Of a stretch of 27,917 nt of DNA, positions 8,063 to 15,767 are shown one piece after another (position 1 is the first letter of the stretch; every line of letters begins with the position of its first letter). Made by a program: the position numbers and the translations under genes. Source of the DNA: JBMTVT01 sp049451635 (lineage in GTDB: Bacteria > Bacteroidota > Bacteroidia > Flavobacteriales > Flavobacteriaceae); assembly GCA_049451635.1 (NCBI GenBank), contig JBMTVT010000032.1, forward strand, positions 1 through 27,917. Direction: 5' to 3'. The notes under the pieces are model-generated. The model ran no database searches, was not told the origin of the DNA, and worked only from the letters and a program-made list of their open reading frames with translations.

Positions 8063-8107
8063 TCGTAAATCAATCATCGAAAATCGTAAATCAAATGATT
8101 ATCTTTG
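8063..8107 (+). promoter_or_regulatory. lysS promoter region with a phased direct repeat
   Basis: TCGTAAATCAA occurs at 8063-8073 and again at 8084-8094, a 21-bp period (two helical turns). It is followed by TATCTTTG at 8100-8107, an exact -7 box, 29 bases before the lysS ATG. The repeat covers the -33 position, where no TTTG is present, so an activator may replace the -33 contact. The binding factor is unknown. Confidence 0.45.
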
Positions 8108-8136
8108 TGCCTTTAAAATTTTACAGCATTTAAACT

Positions 8137-9831
8137 ATGTCGCAATTATCAGAGCAAGAACTTGTAAGAAGAGAGAAATTAGCAAAATTACGCGAGTTGG
8201 GAATTAATCCGTATCCAGCAGATTTATATCCTGTTAAAGACACATCAAAATCTATAAAAAAGGATTTTAAAGAAGGAAAAAAGGTAGTTGTTGCAGGGAG
8301 ATTGATGTCTAGACGTATTCAAGGAAATGCCAGTTTTGCGGAATTACAAGATGCCGAAGGACGCATACAAGTGTATTTTAACAGAGATGAAATTTGCCAA
8401 GGCGACGATAAAAGCAAATACAACGATGTATATAAAAAATTACTGGATATAGGTGATTTTATTGGTGTTGAAGGTGATTTGTTTACTACAAAAGTTGGTG
8501 AAAAAACCATTATGGTAAAAGACTTCACCCTGTTAAGCAAAGCATTGAGACCTTTACCCTTACCAAAACTAGATGCTGAAGGCAATATACATGATAAGTT
8601 TGATGACCCCGAAATGCGTTACAGACAGCGCTATGCAGATTTAGTAGTAAATCCACATGTAAAAGAGGTATTTGTTAAACGTACCAAATTGTTTAATGCC
8701 ATGCGCTCATTTTTTAATGATGCTGGTTATTTTGAAGTTGAAACACCGGTTTTACAACCCATTCCTGGTGGTGCTGCAGCACGCCCATTTGTAACACACC
8801 ACAACGCATTGGATATTCCTTTGTACATGCGAATTGCCAATGAATTGTATCTTAAAAGATTGATTGTTGGTGGTTTTGATGGCGTTTATGAGTTTTCAAA
8901 AAACTTTAGAAATGAGGGAATGGACAGAACCCATAACCCAGAGTTTACCGCTATGGAAATTTATGTGGCATACAAAGATTATAACTGGATGATGGATTTT
9001 TGTGAGCGTTTGTTAGAACATTGCGCTATGGCTGTAAATGGTACTACTAAAGCTACTTTTGGCAAGCATGAGATTGATTTTAAAGCACCTTATGCCAGAA
9101 TAACGATGGCAGATTCCATAAAACATTTTACTGGTTTTGATATTACAGGTAAAACAGAAGCTGAAATAAGACAAGCCGCAAAAGATATGGGTATTGAAGT
9201 TGATGATACCATGGGTAAAGGTAAATTGATTGATGAGATTTTTGGTGAAAAATGTGAAGGCAACTACATACAGCCAACCTTTATAATCGACTATCCAAAA
9301 GAGATGAGCCCGTTGTGTAAAGAGCATCGTACAAATCCTGAATTAACAGAGCGTTTTGAACTCATGGTTTGTGGTAAAGAAATAGCGAATGCGTATTCTG
9401 AACTTAACGACCCTATTGACCAACGCGAACGTTTTGAGCACCAAATGGAACTTGCCAAAAAAGGAGATGACGAAGCAACAGGAACTATAGATTACGACTT
9501 TTTACGTGCTTTAGAATATGGTATGCCACCAACATCGGGCATGGGTATTGGTATGGACAGATTGATTATGTTTTTAACTAATAATCAATCCATACAAGAA
9601 GTGTTGTTTTTTCCGCAAATGCGTCCAGAGAAGAAACCTTTAGCTATAAGTGATGAAGCAAAAGCCATTTTTGAAATTTTAAAGAAAGCTGAAAAACTAA
9701 CTTTAAATGCTTTAAAAGCACAATCTGGTTTATCAAACAAAAAATGGGACAAAGCCATAAAAGAATTGACTAAAAATAATGTTGCTAAAGTTGAAAAGAC
9801 TGATGAGGGACTATTTGTAGAAGTTGTTTAA
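8137..9831 (+). CDS. lysS: Lysyl-tRNA synthetase, class II
   Basis: Charges tRNA-Lys in the cytoplasm. 564 residues. An N-terminal OB-fold anticodon-binding region (about 50-135, VVVAGRLMSRRIQGNASFAELQ split at 50-72) is followed by the class II core: motif 1 around 200-215 (YFEVETPVLQPIPGGAAARP), motif 2 FRNEGMDRTHNPEF at 257-270, and motif 3 GMGIGMDRL near 468. It is some 60 residues longer than the E. coli enzyme. The extra C-terminal part (about 505-564) looks like a small winged-helix-like domain and, as I recall, is normal in Bacteroidota. The ATG at 8137 is preceded by a -7 box; the folded repeat lies upstream, and a terminator follows the stop. Confidence 0.97.
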   Translation: MSQLSEQELVRREKLAKLRELGINPYPADLYPVKDTSKSIKKDFKEGKKVVVAGRLMSRRIQGNASFAELQDAEGRIQVYFNRDEICQGDDKSKYNDVYKKLLDIGDFIGVEGDLFTTKVGEKTIMVKDFTLLSKALRPLPLPKLDAEGNIHDKFDDPEMRYRQRYADLVVNPHVKEVFVKRTKLFNAMRSFFNDAGYFEVETPVLQPIPGGAAARPFVTHHNALDIPLYMRIANELYLKRLIVGGFDGVYEFSKNFRNEGMDRTHNPEFTAMEIYVAYKDYNWMMDFCERLLEHCAMAVNGTTKATFGKHEIDFKAPYARITMADSIKHFTGFDITGKTEAEIRQAAKDMGIEVDDTMGKGKLIDEIFGEKCEGNYIQPTFIIDYPKEMSPLCKEHRTNPELTERFELMVCGKEIANAYSELNDPIDQRERFEHQMELAKKGDDEATGTIDYDFLRALEYGMPPTSGMGIGMDRLIMFLTNNQSIQEVLFFPQMRPEKKPLAISDEAKAIFEILKKAEKLTLNALKAQSGLSNKKWDKAIKELTKNNVAKVEKTDEGLFVEVV

Positions 9832-9852
9832 AAAACGATATATAAATTATAT

Positions 9853-9883
9853 AAAAGGAATTGCAGAAATGTAGTTCCTTTTT
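9853..9883 (+). terminator. Intrinsic terminator after lysS
   Basis: AAAAGGAATTGCA (9853-9865) pairs along 13 positions, two of them G-U, with TGTAGTTCCTTTT (9870-9882) around a GAAA tetraloop, followed by T. It starts 22 bases after the lysS stop. Its right end touches the end of the hydrolase pseudogene on the other strand. Confidence 0.75.
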
Positions 9884-10220
9884 ACTTTAATATTGAATCT
9901 ACTCAAGCCTGAAACTCATTATAGTTAATCAAATTGTTATGATCAACCTTCAATAGTTATAAATTTGGTTTGAGCTAATGAGCGCCCGTAAAGTATAATT
10001 CTATCTTCGGTATTTTGTTCCTTGATTTTATTGTAAAATTCCTGCAAATAGCGTTTAATGGCTTTTTGCGAGCGTATGCCTGTCCTTTTCCGAAACCTCG
10101 GTAATCTACCATAAGCACGTTATAACCATATATTGTAAAATCTACTACAAACTTACCCCATCCTTTGATACTTTTGGAGTTCCCTTTTAAATACAATACT
10201 ACGCCTTTGCTTTAGCTCAA
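9882..10220 (-). pseudogene. Decayed alpha/beta hydrolase, frameshifted and internally deleted
   Basis: Reading the minus strand, an upstream fragment SKGVVLYLKGNSKSIKGWGK continues through VLMVDYRGFGKG. After a frameshift near 10080 it resumes as SQKAIKRYLQEFYNKIKEQ and RIILYGRSL, the start of the GxSxG nucleophile elbow. The sequence then jumps to a C-terminal fragment, QTKFITIEG, and after another frameshift to VDHNNLINYNEFQA, a stop, and VDSILK before TAA at 9882-9884. The HNNL block carries the family's catalytic His. So the first 50 or so residues are absent or unrecognisable, and the middle between GRSL and the C-terminal part, including the catalytic Asp region, has been deleted. Intact relatives are roughly 270 residues. 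It is not functional. Confidence 0.85.
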
Positions 10221-10261
10221 AAAGAATTAAATAATTTTTAAACTTTATCTATTTTTACCAC

Positions 10262-11479
10262 ATGGTTAAAAAAACACTTTTTGTTGCGGTTTGTATCTTC
10301 ACGCAATTTATTGTGGGTCAACAAAAAGACAGCTTATCTTTTAAAAATGGTGTTGACAACCCTAATATTTTAACCACACATCATTTTGGGATTTTCAGCT
10401 CTAGAATAAGTACTAATTTCAAATTTAAAACCCCAAACAAAACAACGCTAACTTTAAGTTCCTCCAGTGGCAATAATTTTCATCCGTTTGTTGAAGCCTA
10501 CTTCCCTAAAGACCCAGAAGTTAAAAAACAACTTAGTGACATTATTTGGCACGATCGCCCTTTTAATTTTGTTGACCAAGAAACTACACCTGCAGATTAT
10601 TTGAACATTGTTATTGATGCCGTAATTAAAGATTTTAGATTGGGCATCAATATTCCATTAGCAAAAAAGCACGAACTCAACATCAATTTAAGATCATACT
10701 TAATTACTAAAGGAAAATATCCGCTTTCACTTTTCACAAGTGATGAAAGTATTGAGTGGATTCATAGCAATATTGCCGGTGGCGAAGATCCATACGGACG
10801 AAAATACTACGGCATGAATCAAGTAAATTTTGAGTACTTTGATAGAAATGGAAATACCCTTAAATTAGAAAAAAACGATTTTTTTATTGGAGGCATCGAG
10901 ATAAACCACTTTTATTATCCGTCGATTTCAATAAACGAAACTAAAAATATATTCGTCAATTTCGGAAGTCATTTAGGTATCAACACTTCAAAATTTAACC
11001 CATCAATAGATCTTGGTCTTTCAGCAAATGCCATTAAAAAAGTACCTTTAAAGAATAATTATGAATTCAGTTTTGCAGTTGGAACAAACGTATTACGCAA
11101 AAACATCATCAATTTTAAAGAAGTTATAGATTTAGGAAACAACAAATTTTTAGCCACTATTGAGAGTAATCTTGAAATAACTAAATTCACCCAAAAAGGA
11201 AACTTCAATGCCTTTGGTATAAATTACCAAATACAATCGCGTTACAACAAAAAAGAAGAAGCTGATTATTACAAACTACTTGGTAAATGGCAAGAAATAA
11301 ATGGCGGATGGCAACATGGTGTTACCACGCTCTACAAAGCACTATCTAATTGGAGCTTTATTTATACTTATGGCTCACCAAAATTTAAACTTTCAATGTA
11401 TTTAAAAGAAGATTTACTGGTTAACAACGCACCCGATTTTCAAACTGGCGTGAGTTTAAAACTTCCTATCAACAATTAA
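10262..11479 (+). CDS. Exported, probably outer-membrane beta-barrel protein, function unknown
   Basis: 405 residues. An N-terminal signal peptide (MVKKTLFVAVCIFTQFIVGQ) is followed by a body rich in Asn, Phe, Tyr and Lys with alternating strand patterns (for example FKLSMYLKEDLL and FNAFGINYQIQSRY). The end, VSLKLPINN, lacks a classical terminal Phe. Several strand pairs separated by polar loops suggest a porin-like barrel; a DUF3187-type protein is one possibility I cannot confirm. It has no obvious partner. It starts just past the hydrolase pseudogene, and the interval to the next gene (115 bases) has no clear terminator. Confidence 0.65.
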   Translation: MVKKTLFVAVCIFTQFIVGQQKDSLSFKNGVDNPNILTTHHFGIFSSRISTNFKFKTPNKTTLTLSSSSGNNFHPFVEAYFPKDPEVKKQLSDIIWHDRPFNFVDQETTPADYLNIVIDAVIKDFRLGINIPLAKKHELNINLRSYLITKGKYPLSLFTSDESIEWIHSNIAGGEDPYGRKYYGMNQVNFEYFDRNGNTLKLEKNDFFIGGIEINHFYYPSISINETKNIFVNFGSHLGINTSKFNPSIDLGLSANAIKKVPLKNNYEFSFAVGTNVLRKNIINFKEVIDLGNNKFLATIESNLEITKFTQKGNFNAFGINYQIQSRYNKKEEADYYKLLGKWQEINGGWQHGVTTLYKALSNWSFIYTYGSPKFKLSMYLKEDLLVNNAPDFQTGVSLKLPINN

Positions 11480-11594
11480 ATTCATCTTTTTTCCAATCGC
11501 AGTTTTCTTAACAATATGTTAAAATTGTTATGCCATTTAAACTCTTCACAAAATAGAAAGTCTTAACTGTAAATAATTTTAAAACCTTAATAAG

Positions 11595-12065
11595 ATGAAA
11601 AAACTAGTATTAATTGCAATTGCTTTTATAAGCCTACAAGCCATATCACAAGACAAAAAAAAAGAAAGACCAGAAAGAGCTGACAAAATGATGAATCTTT
11701 CAGCTGAAGAAATTGCTACTCTTCAAACCAAAAAAATGACTTTACATTTAGATTTAAATGAAAAACAGCAAAAAGCAATTTATGACATAAATCTTGAAAA
11801 TGCTGCTAATAGAAAAGCCATGATGGAGGCTCGTAAAGCGAAAAAAGCAAAAGGCGAGATGGCAAAACCTACCGATGACGAACGCTACGAAATGGTAAAC
11901 GCCAAATTAGACCATCAAATTGCTATGAAAGCAAAAATGAAAGAAATTTTAAACGAAGAGCAATACGCTAAATGGGAAAAATCTCAAATACAAAGAGCCA
12001 TGAAAGGCAATAAGAAAAAAGAGGAAATGAAAAAAAGCATGATGAACAAGAAAAAACAAGAATAA
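11595..12065 (+). CDS. Small exported charged helical protein, Spy/DUF4890-like
   Basis: 156 residues: a signal peptide (MKKLVLIAIAFISLQAISQ) and then an almost all-helical, very Lys/Glu/Met-rich mature part. The segments LHLDLNEKQQKAIYDIN (about 50-66) and MKEILNEEQYAKWEK (about 115-129) resemble the L-T-x-x-Q repeats of periplasmic Spy/CpxP-type proteins and DUF4890 proteins of Bacteroidota. By analogy it may be a periplasmic chaperone or metal/stress-responsive protein, but no substrate is visible. The C-terminal 30 residues are strongly basic. A bidirectional terminator follows 22 bases after the stop. Confidence 0.7.
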   Translation: MKKLVLIAIAFISLQAISQDKKKERPERADKMMNLSAEEIATLQTKKMTLHLDLNEKQQKAIYDINLENAANRKAMMEARKAKKAKGEMAKPTDDERYEMVNAKLDHQIAMKAKMKEILNEEQYAKWEKSQIQRAMKGNKKKEEMKKSMMNKKKQE

Positions 12066-12087
12066 GTTTATAGTTGGATAGTTTGTT

Positions 12088-12121
12088 AAAAAAAGACGCA
12101 TTCTGGAATGCGTCTTTTTTT
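12088..12121. terminator. Bidirectional intrinsic terminator between convergent genes
   Basis: A run of seven A, then GACGCATTC (12095-12103) and its perfect complement GAATGCGTC (12106-12114), then seven T. The A and T runs make it work on both strands, for the Spy-like gene on plus and hemL on minus. The last T residues overlap the hemL stop codon (12120-12122), so hemL translation runs to the base of the hairpin. Confidence 0.9.
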
Positions 12122-13406
12122 ATAACGTTTTGGCAACAACGTTTACAGCATTTATGGTGAAATCTAAATCGTTGTAAGTTAAAGCATCGGTAATAAACCA
12201 TGTTTCAAAAGCACTCGGTGCGATGTAAACACCTTCGTTTAACAACCCATGGAAGAATTTTTTAAAGGTTTCATTGTTGCCTTTTGCTGCCGTATCAAAA
12301 TCTATAACATCAGCTTTATCAAAATGTACAGAAATCATCGAACCCACTCTATTTATGGTGTGGGTGACTTTATTTTCTTTTAAAACCTTGGTAATCCCTT
12401 TATGCAGATACTCGGTTTTTTCAGCTAACCTATTAAAAATGCCCTTGTCATTATTCAACTCTGTTAACATTGCTAAACCTGCTGCCATCGCTAATGGGTT
12501 ACCACTTAAAGTCCCTGCTTGATATACAGGACCCAATGGAGCTAGATGATTCATGATTTCACTTCTAGCTGCAAAAGCACCTACAGGCAATCCGCCCCCA
12601 ATTACCTTCCCAAAACAAACAATATCTGCCTTTATATTGAACAACTCCTGTGCACCACCTTTAGTCAAACGAAACCCAGTCATAACCTCATCAAAAACCA
12701 ATAGAATACCATTGGTATCACATAAATTTCTTAAGGATTCCAAAAAATCATCTTTAGGAGGAATGCACCCCATATTACCCGCAACCGGCTCAATAATAAC
12801 ACAAGCTATTTCATTTTTATTGGCATTAATTAATTGCTTTACATGTTCAATATCATTAAAATTTGCCAACAAGGTATCCTTTGCTGTACCTTGAGTTACA
12901 CCTGGGCTATTAGGCGTTCCAAACGTACTGGCACCACTGCCCGCTTGAATTAAAAACGAATCGGAATGTCCATGATAACAACCAGCAAACTTGATTATTT
13001 TATCTTTACCCGTAAAACCACGCGCTAACCTAACGGCACTCATGCACGCCTCGGTACCCGAATTTACAAAACGTATTTTATCAATATTGGGTACCATAGA
13101 AACTGCCAATTCTGCAATTTGGGTTTCTATCTCAGTTGGCATGCCAAAGGACGTTCCCTTTTTGGCCTTTTCGATTACCGCATTAACAACGGGTTCGTAG
13201 GCATGACCTAAAATCATAGGGCCCCAAGAGTTGATATAATCAATTAAACGGTTTCCATCTTCGTCATACAAATACGCTCCTTTGGCTTCTTTAACAAATA
13301 TGGGTGTGCCACCAACGCCTTTAAAGGCTCTTACTGGAGAGTTTACACCACCTGGAATAACTTTTTCGGCTTCAGCAAATAAAGCACTACTTCTTTTGTA
13401 AATCAT
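12120..13406 (-). CDS. hemL: Glutamate-1-semialdehyde 2,1-aminomutase
   Basis: PLP enzyme converting glutamate-1-semialdehyde to 5-aminolevulinate, in the C5 route to haem and other tetrapyrroles; cytoplasmic. 428 residues, normal length. The start MIYKRSSALFAEAEKVIPGG and the VNSPVRAF block are characteristic. VNSGTEA (about 114-120), the PLP-contacting VFDEVMTGFR (Asp239) and the Schiff-base Lys267 in CFGKVIGGGLPVG are intact. It is the last gene of a minus-strand operon; its start lies 8 bases after the glucosaminidase stop. The other tetrapyrrole genes are not nearby. Confidence 0.97.
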   Translation of the reverse strand: MIYKRSSALFAEAEKVIPGGVNSPVRAFKGVGGTPIFVKEAKGAYLYDEDGNRLIDYINSWGPMILGHAYEPVVNAVIEKAKKGTSFGMPTEIETQIAELAVSMVPNIDKIRFVNSGTEACMSAVRLARGFTGKDKIIKFAGCYHGHSDSFLIQAGSGASTFGTPNSPGVTQGTAKDTLLANFNDIEHVKQLINANKNEIACVIIEPVAGNMGCIPPKDDFLESLRNLCDTNGILLVFDEVMTGFRLTKGGAQELFNIKADIVCFGKVIGGGLPVGAFAARSEIMNHLAPLGPVYQAGTLSGNPLAMAAGLAMLTELNNDKGIFNRLAEKTEYLHKGITKVLKENKVTHTINRVGSMISVHFDKADVIDFDTAAKGNNETFKKFFHGLLNEGVYIAPSAFETWFITDALTYNDLDFTINAVNVVAKTL

Positions 13407-13414
13407 GGATTTAA

Positions 13415-14209
13415 TTAATTTTCTGATGATGGTTTAACCACCAATATTTGCCCAATACTAAGGGTGGTATCATTTAAACCATTCATATTTTGAAGTTCTT
13501 TTACTGTAATATTAAAGCGTTTTGAAATGGAATATAAGGTATCGCCTTTTGAAACGGTATAGGAAAAAACCGATTCTTCCATAGGTTCTTCGTGTTTTAT
13601 ATAAGCATCCCCCAAAACTTCTTTATCCAAATTGTGCAAGTTATAGCGCTCTATTAAACTAATTAGTTTTTCAGGATATTTTCTATCGGTTGCATAACCG
13701 GCTGAACGCAAACCTTTTGCCCAACCTTTATAATCTTCCTTTTTTAAATTGAACAGATTGGAATATCGTTTTCGCTCTGTTAAAAATAATGAATGGTCTC
13801 TAAACGAATATTTTGCATCATTATATTTCCTAAAACATTCTTGCTTTTTGTCATCATCATGATAAATTTTAGCTCCTGTCCATTCATGACATTTAATTCC
13901 AAAATGGTTATTGGCTTCAATTGAAAGTCTGCCTTTTCCAGAAGCTGATTCCAAAATCCCTTGCGCCAAAGTAATACTAGCAGGAATGTTATAAAGGCGC
14001 ATTTCATTTTGGGCTATTTCTTTGTAAATATCTATATACTTTTCAGTATCGTTTGCATAGGTTTTTGGCACAGTAACCTCTTTATTTTCCTCAGTTTTTA
14101 CTACAACTTCTTTGTTTTCATTTTTAGGTTTTTTTGTTACCACGCTTTTTTTTGTCTTACAACTAAAAAGCATTAAACCTAAACATAATATTATAAGTAT
14201 TCTGTTCAT
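13415..14209 (-). CDS. Glucosaminidase-LysM lipoprotein (peptidoglycan hydrolase)
   Basis: 264 residues. A lipobox (LMLFSC, Cys17) is followed by a Lys/Glu-rich linker (about 18-50), a glycoside hydrolase family 73-type glucosaminidase domain (about 55-200) and one LysM domain (about 217-260, YTVSKGDTLYSISKRF). Glu87 in AQGILESASGKG is the likely catalytic acid. The blocks NHFGIKCHEW and GWAKGLRSAGYATD agree with flavobacterial glucosaminidases. It would cut the glycan strand while tethered to the envelope, with LysM giving wall binding. It is packed between the deaminase-like gene (4 bases upstream) and hemL (8 bases downstream), an arrangement I recall in other flavobacteria; no metabolic link is apparent. 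Confidence 0.9.
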   Translation of the reverse strand: MNRILIILCLGLMLFSCKTKKSVVTKKPKNENKEVVVKTEENKEVTVPKTYANDTEKYIDIYKEIAQNEMRLYNIPASITLAQGILESASGKGRLSIEANNHFGIKCHEWTGAKIYHDDDKKQECFRKYNDAKYSFRDHSLFLTERKRYSNLFNLKKEDYKGWAKGLRSAGYATDRKYPEKLISLIERYNLHNLDKEVLGDAYIKHEEPMEESVFSYTVSKGDTLYSISKRFNITVKELQNMNGLNDTTLSIGQILVVKPSSEN

Positions 14210-14213
14210 TTAA

Positions 14214-15125
14214 CTACTTGATTATTGGTGAATTTTTCTTTTTTAAAATGGCATTCATACCTTTTATACCTTGTAAACCCCCAGTATGGATGGCTAATAT
14301 TTTTGATCCTTTTGAAAAAAAACCCTTTTCAATCAAATCAAAAATTCCAAACAGCATTTTACAAGTATAAATAGGATCTAAAGGTATTCCATAATCATTT
14401 TTAAACCTATTGATAAAACTAATTAACTCGGTATTTATTTTAGCATAACCACCAAAATGATAATCGGTAATAAGTTCCCAATTGGTTTTAGTTGCAAATT
14501 TACTAATATCTTCTTGTAAAAAATCACCTTTTAATGCTGGAAAACCTAAAACTTTTTGACTAGGTTTTGAACAATTTATGAGCCCCGATATGGTGCCTCC
14601 AGTTCCAACAGCGCAACATACATAATCAAACAATTTATCTTCTTCTGTTAAAATTTCCTCACAACCTTTTACGGCTAAAGCATTTGTACCACCTTCAGGA
14701 ATTAGGTAAAACAAACCAAATTCATCTTTTAAATCATGCAAAAAAGATTCAGAGTTTTTATTTCTGTAAGCTTCCCGTGAAACAAATTTAAATTGCATGC
14801 CGCATTGTTTTGCAAAACGTAATGTAGGGTTGCTTTCAATATTATCAACCAATTCATCACCTCTTATAATCCCAATGGTTTTAAACCTAAAATTTTTACC
14901 TACTGAAGCTACCGCGGCAATGTGATTTGAATGAGCACCTCCAAAAGTCAACAAGGATTTAAACCCCAATTTTTCAGCTTCAATAAGATTATATTTAAGC
15001 TTTCTATATTTATTCCCAGAAATAAACTGATGGATGTTGTCTTCTCTTTTTATGAAAAGCTCAACACCTCCTTTATTTGGCAAATTTACATATTGATTAA
15101 TGCTATTTTCTAGCTTAAATATCAT
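14214..15125 (-). CDS. PLP-dependent ACC deaminase/D-cysteine desulfhydrase family enzyme
   Basis: 303 residues of the fold-type II PLP family. Lys39 in SGNKYRKLKYNL is the Schiff-base lysine. TFGGAHSNHIAA (about 60-71) is the phosphate/substrate loop, and CAVGTGGTISGLI around 170-182 is the PLP phosphate cup. The family includes 1-aminocyclopropane-1-carboxylate deaminase, D-cysteine desulfhydrase and related D-amino-acid lyases; motifs alone do not fix the substrate. It is first in the operon with the glucosaminidase and hemL. The ATG ending at 15125 is preceded closely by TATCTTCG, an imperfect -7 box (15131-15138). Confidence 0.85.
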   Translation of the reverse strand: MIFKLENSINQYVNLPNKGGVELFIKREDNIHQFISGNKYRKLKYNLIEAEKLGFKSLLTFGGAHSNHIAAVASVGKNFRFKTIGIIRGDELVDNIESNPTLRFAKQCGMQFKFVSREAYRNKNSESFLHDLKDEFGLFYLIPEGGTNALAVKGCEEILTEEDKLFDYVCCAVGTGGTISGLINCSKPSQKVLGFPALKGDFLQEDISKFATKTNWELITDYHFGGYAKINTELISFINRFKNDYGIPLDPIYTCKMLFGIFDLIEKGFFSKGSKILAIHTGGLQGIKGMNAILKKKNSPIIK

Positions 15126-15167
15126 GCTTGCGAAGATACTTTAAAAATGCCCAAAATGTACGATTAT

Positions 15168-15452
15168 TTAAATAATGAAAATTGGTTTCGTTAGGTTAGC
15201 TTCTCCTTCAAACAATATATTTCTGTAAGCCTTAGCCCATTTTTTATATTGAAAAAGGCGTAATAAAAACTCAATCATGTAAACAATATAAAACGGTATA
15301 ATTAATAATTCCAACTGTTGTTTTAAGTGAATTTTTTCATGATTAATCAAACCTTTATCCATTTTCAAATGTTTAGATTTCAAAAACACAAATGGAAAAA
15401 CAGTTAAACCTATATTGCCTTTAGGAACCAAATATTTTGAAATTAAAATCAT
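15168..15452 (-). CDS. Small membrane-associated HExxH protein, possible mini-metallopeptidase
   Basis: 94 residues. The N-terminal KYLVPKGNIGLTVFPFVFLK is followed by INHEKIHLKQQLELL, a clear HExxH zinc-protease motif (His38, Glu39, His42), then one hydrophobic helix (about 50-67) and YRNILFEGEAN near the end. Glu82 or Glu84 could be the third zinc ligand, as in Glu-zincins. I recall similar short flavobacterial proteins keeping both blocks, but no named function. It is unusually small for a peptidase. It lies upstream of the PLP enzyme on the same strand with a 42-base gap. Confidence 0.7.
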   Translation of the reverse strand: MILISKYLVPKGNIGLTVFPFVFLKSKHLKMDKGLINHEKIHLKQQLELLIIPFYIVYMIEFLLRLFQYKKWAKAYRNILFEGEANLTKPIFII

Positions 15453-15487
15453 GTATTACTCCGCTGAAAAATCAATCCAAATTACAT

Positions 15488-15495
15488 TATCTTTG
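15488..15495 (+). promoter_or_regulatory. -7 promoter box upstream of the Cys-rich small protein
   Basis: TATCTTTG is an exact TAnnTTTG match, ending seven bases before the ATG at 15503. It implies a leaderless or near-leaderless mRNA. No -33 TTTG at the usual distance. Confidence 0.45.
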
Positions 15496-15502
15496 TTAAA
15501 GT

Positions 15503-15667
15503 ATGAAAAAATTAATCCCCATTGAAGAAGGCGATTACTACTTAACATCTGAAGGGTATCGTTGTTTTACCGAACAATACCACTTAAAAAGAGGATATTG
15601 TTGCGAAAGTGGCTGTAGACACTGTCCTTACGGATTTGATAAAAAAACAGGAAAAACAAGATCCTAA
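15503..15667 (+). CDS. Cys-rich 54-residue protein, DUF5522-like
   Basis: MKKLIPIEEGDYYLTSEGYR, then a cluster RGYCCESGCRHCPYGFDKKT. Five cysteines and one histidine lie within about 25 residues (C..CC...C..C), and CPYG is a hallmark of DUF5522-type small proteins as I remember them. The arrangement could hold a metal or an iron-sulfur cluster, which is inference. It has no signal peptide, so it is cytoplasmic. It is transcribed away from the HExxH gene with its own -7 box, and no strong terminator follows. Confidence 0.8.
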   Translation: MKKLIPIEEGDYYLTSEGYRCFTEQYHLKRGYCCESGCRHCPYGFDKKTGKTRS

Positions 15668-15767
15668 AAACCGCTAAATATCAAACCCTTGGTATGATTA
15701 TTGATACTTATTTAATTGATAGAGAATATTATTATTTGATAACTTTATTTAAAAATTAACAAAAAAT

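Noticed and set aside
7980..8207. 75-residue plus-strand ORF before lysS
   Set aside because: It spans the folded repeat and the lysS promoter and runs into lysS in another frame; no protein-like pattern.
12274..13200. Three plus-strand ORFs opposite hemL
   Set aside because: They are antisense shadows of a clear hemL with intact motifs.
15673..15704. Hairpin ATCAAACC/GGTATGAT after the Cys-rich gene as terminator
   Set aside because: One mismatch in a short stem and no T-run follows.
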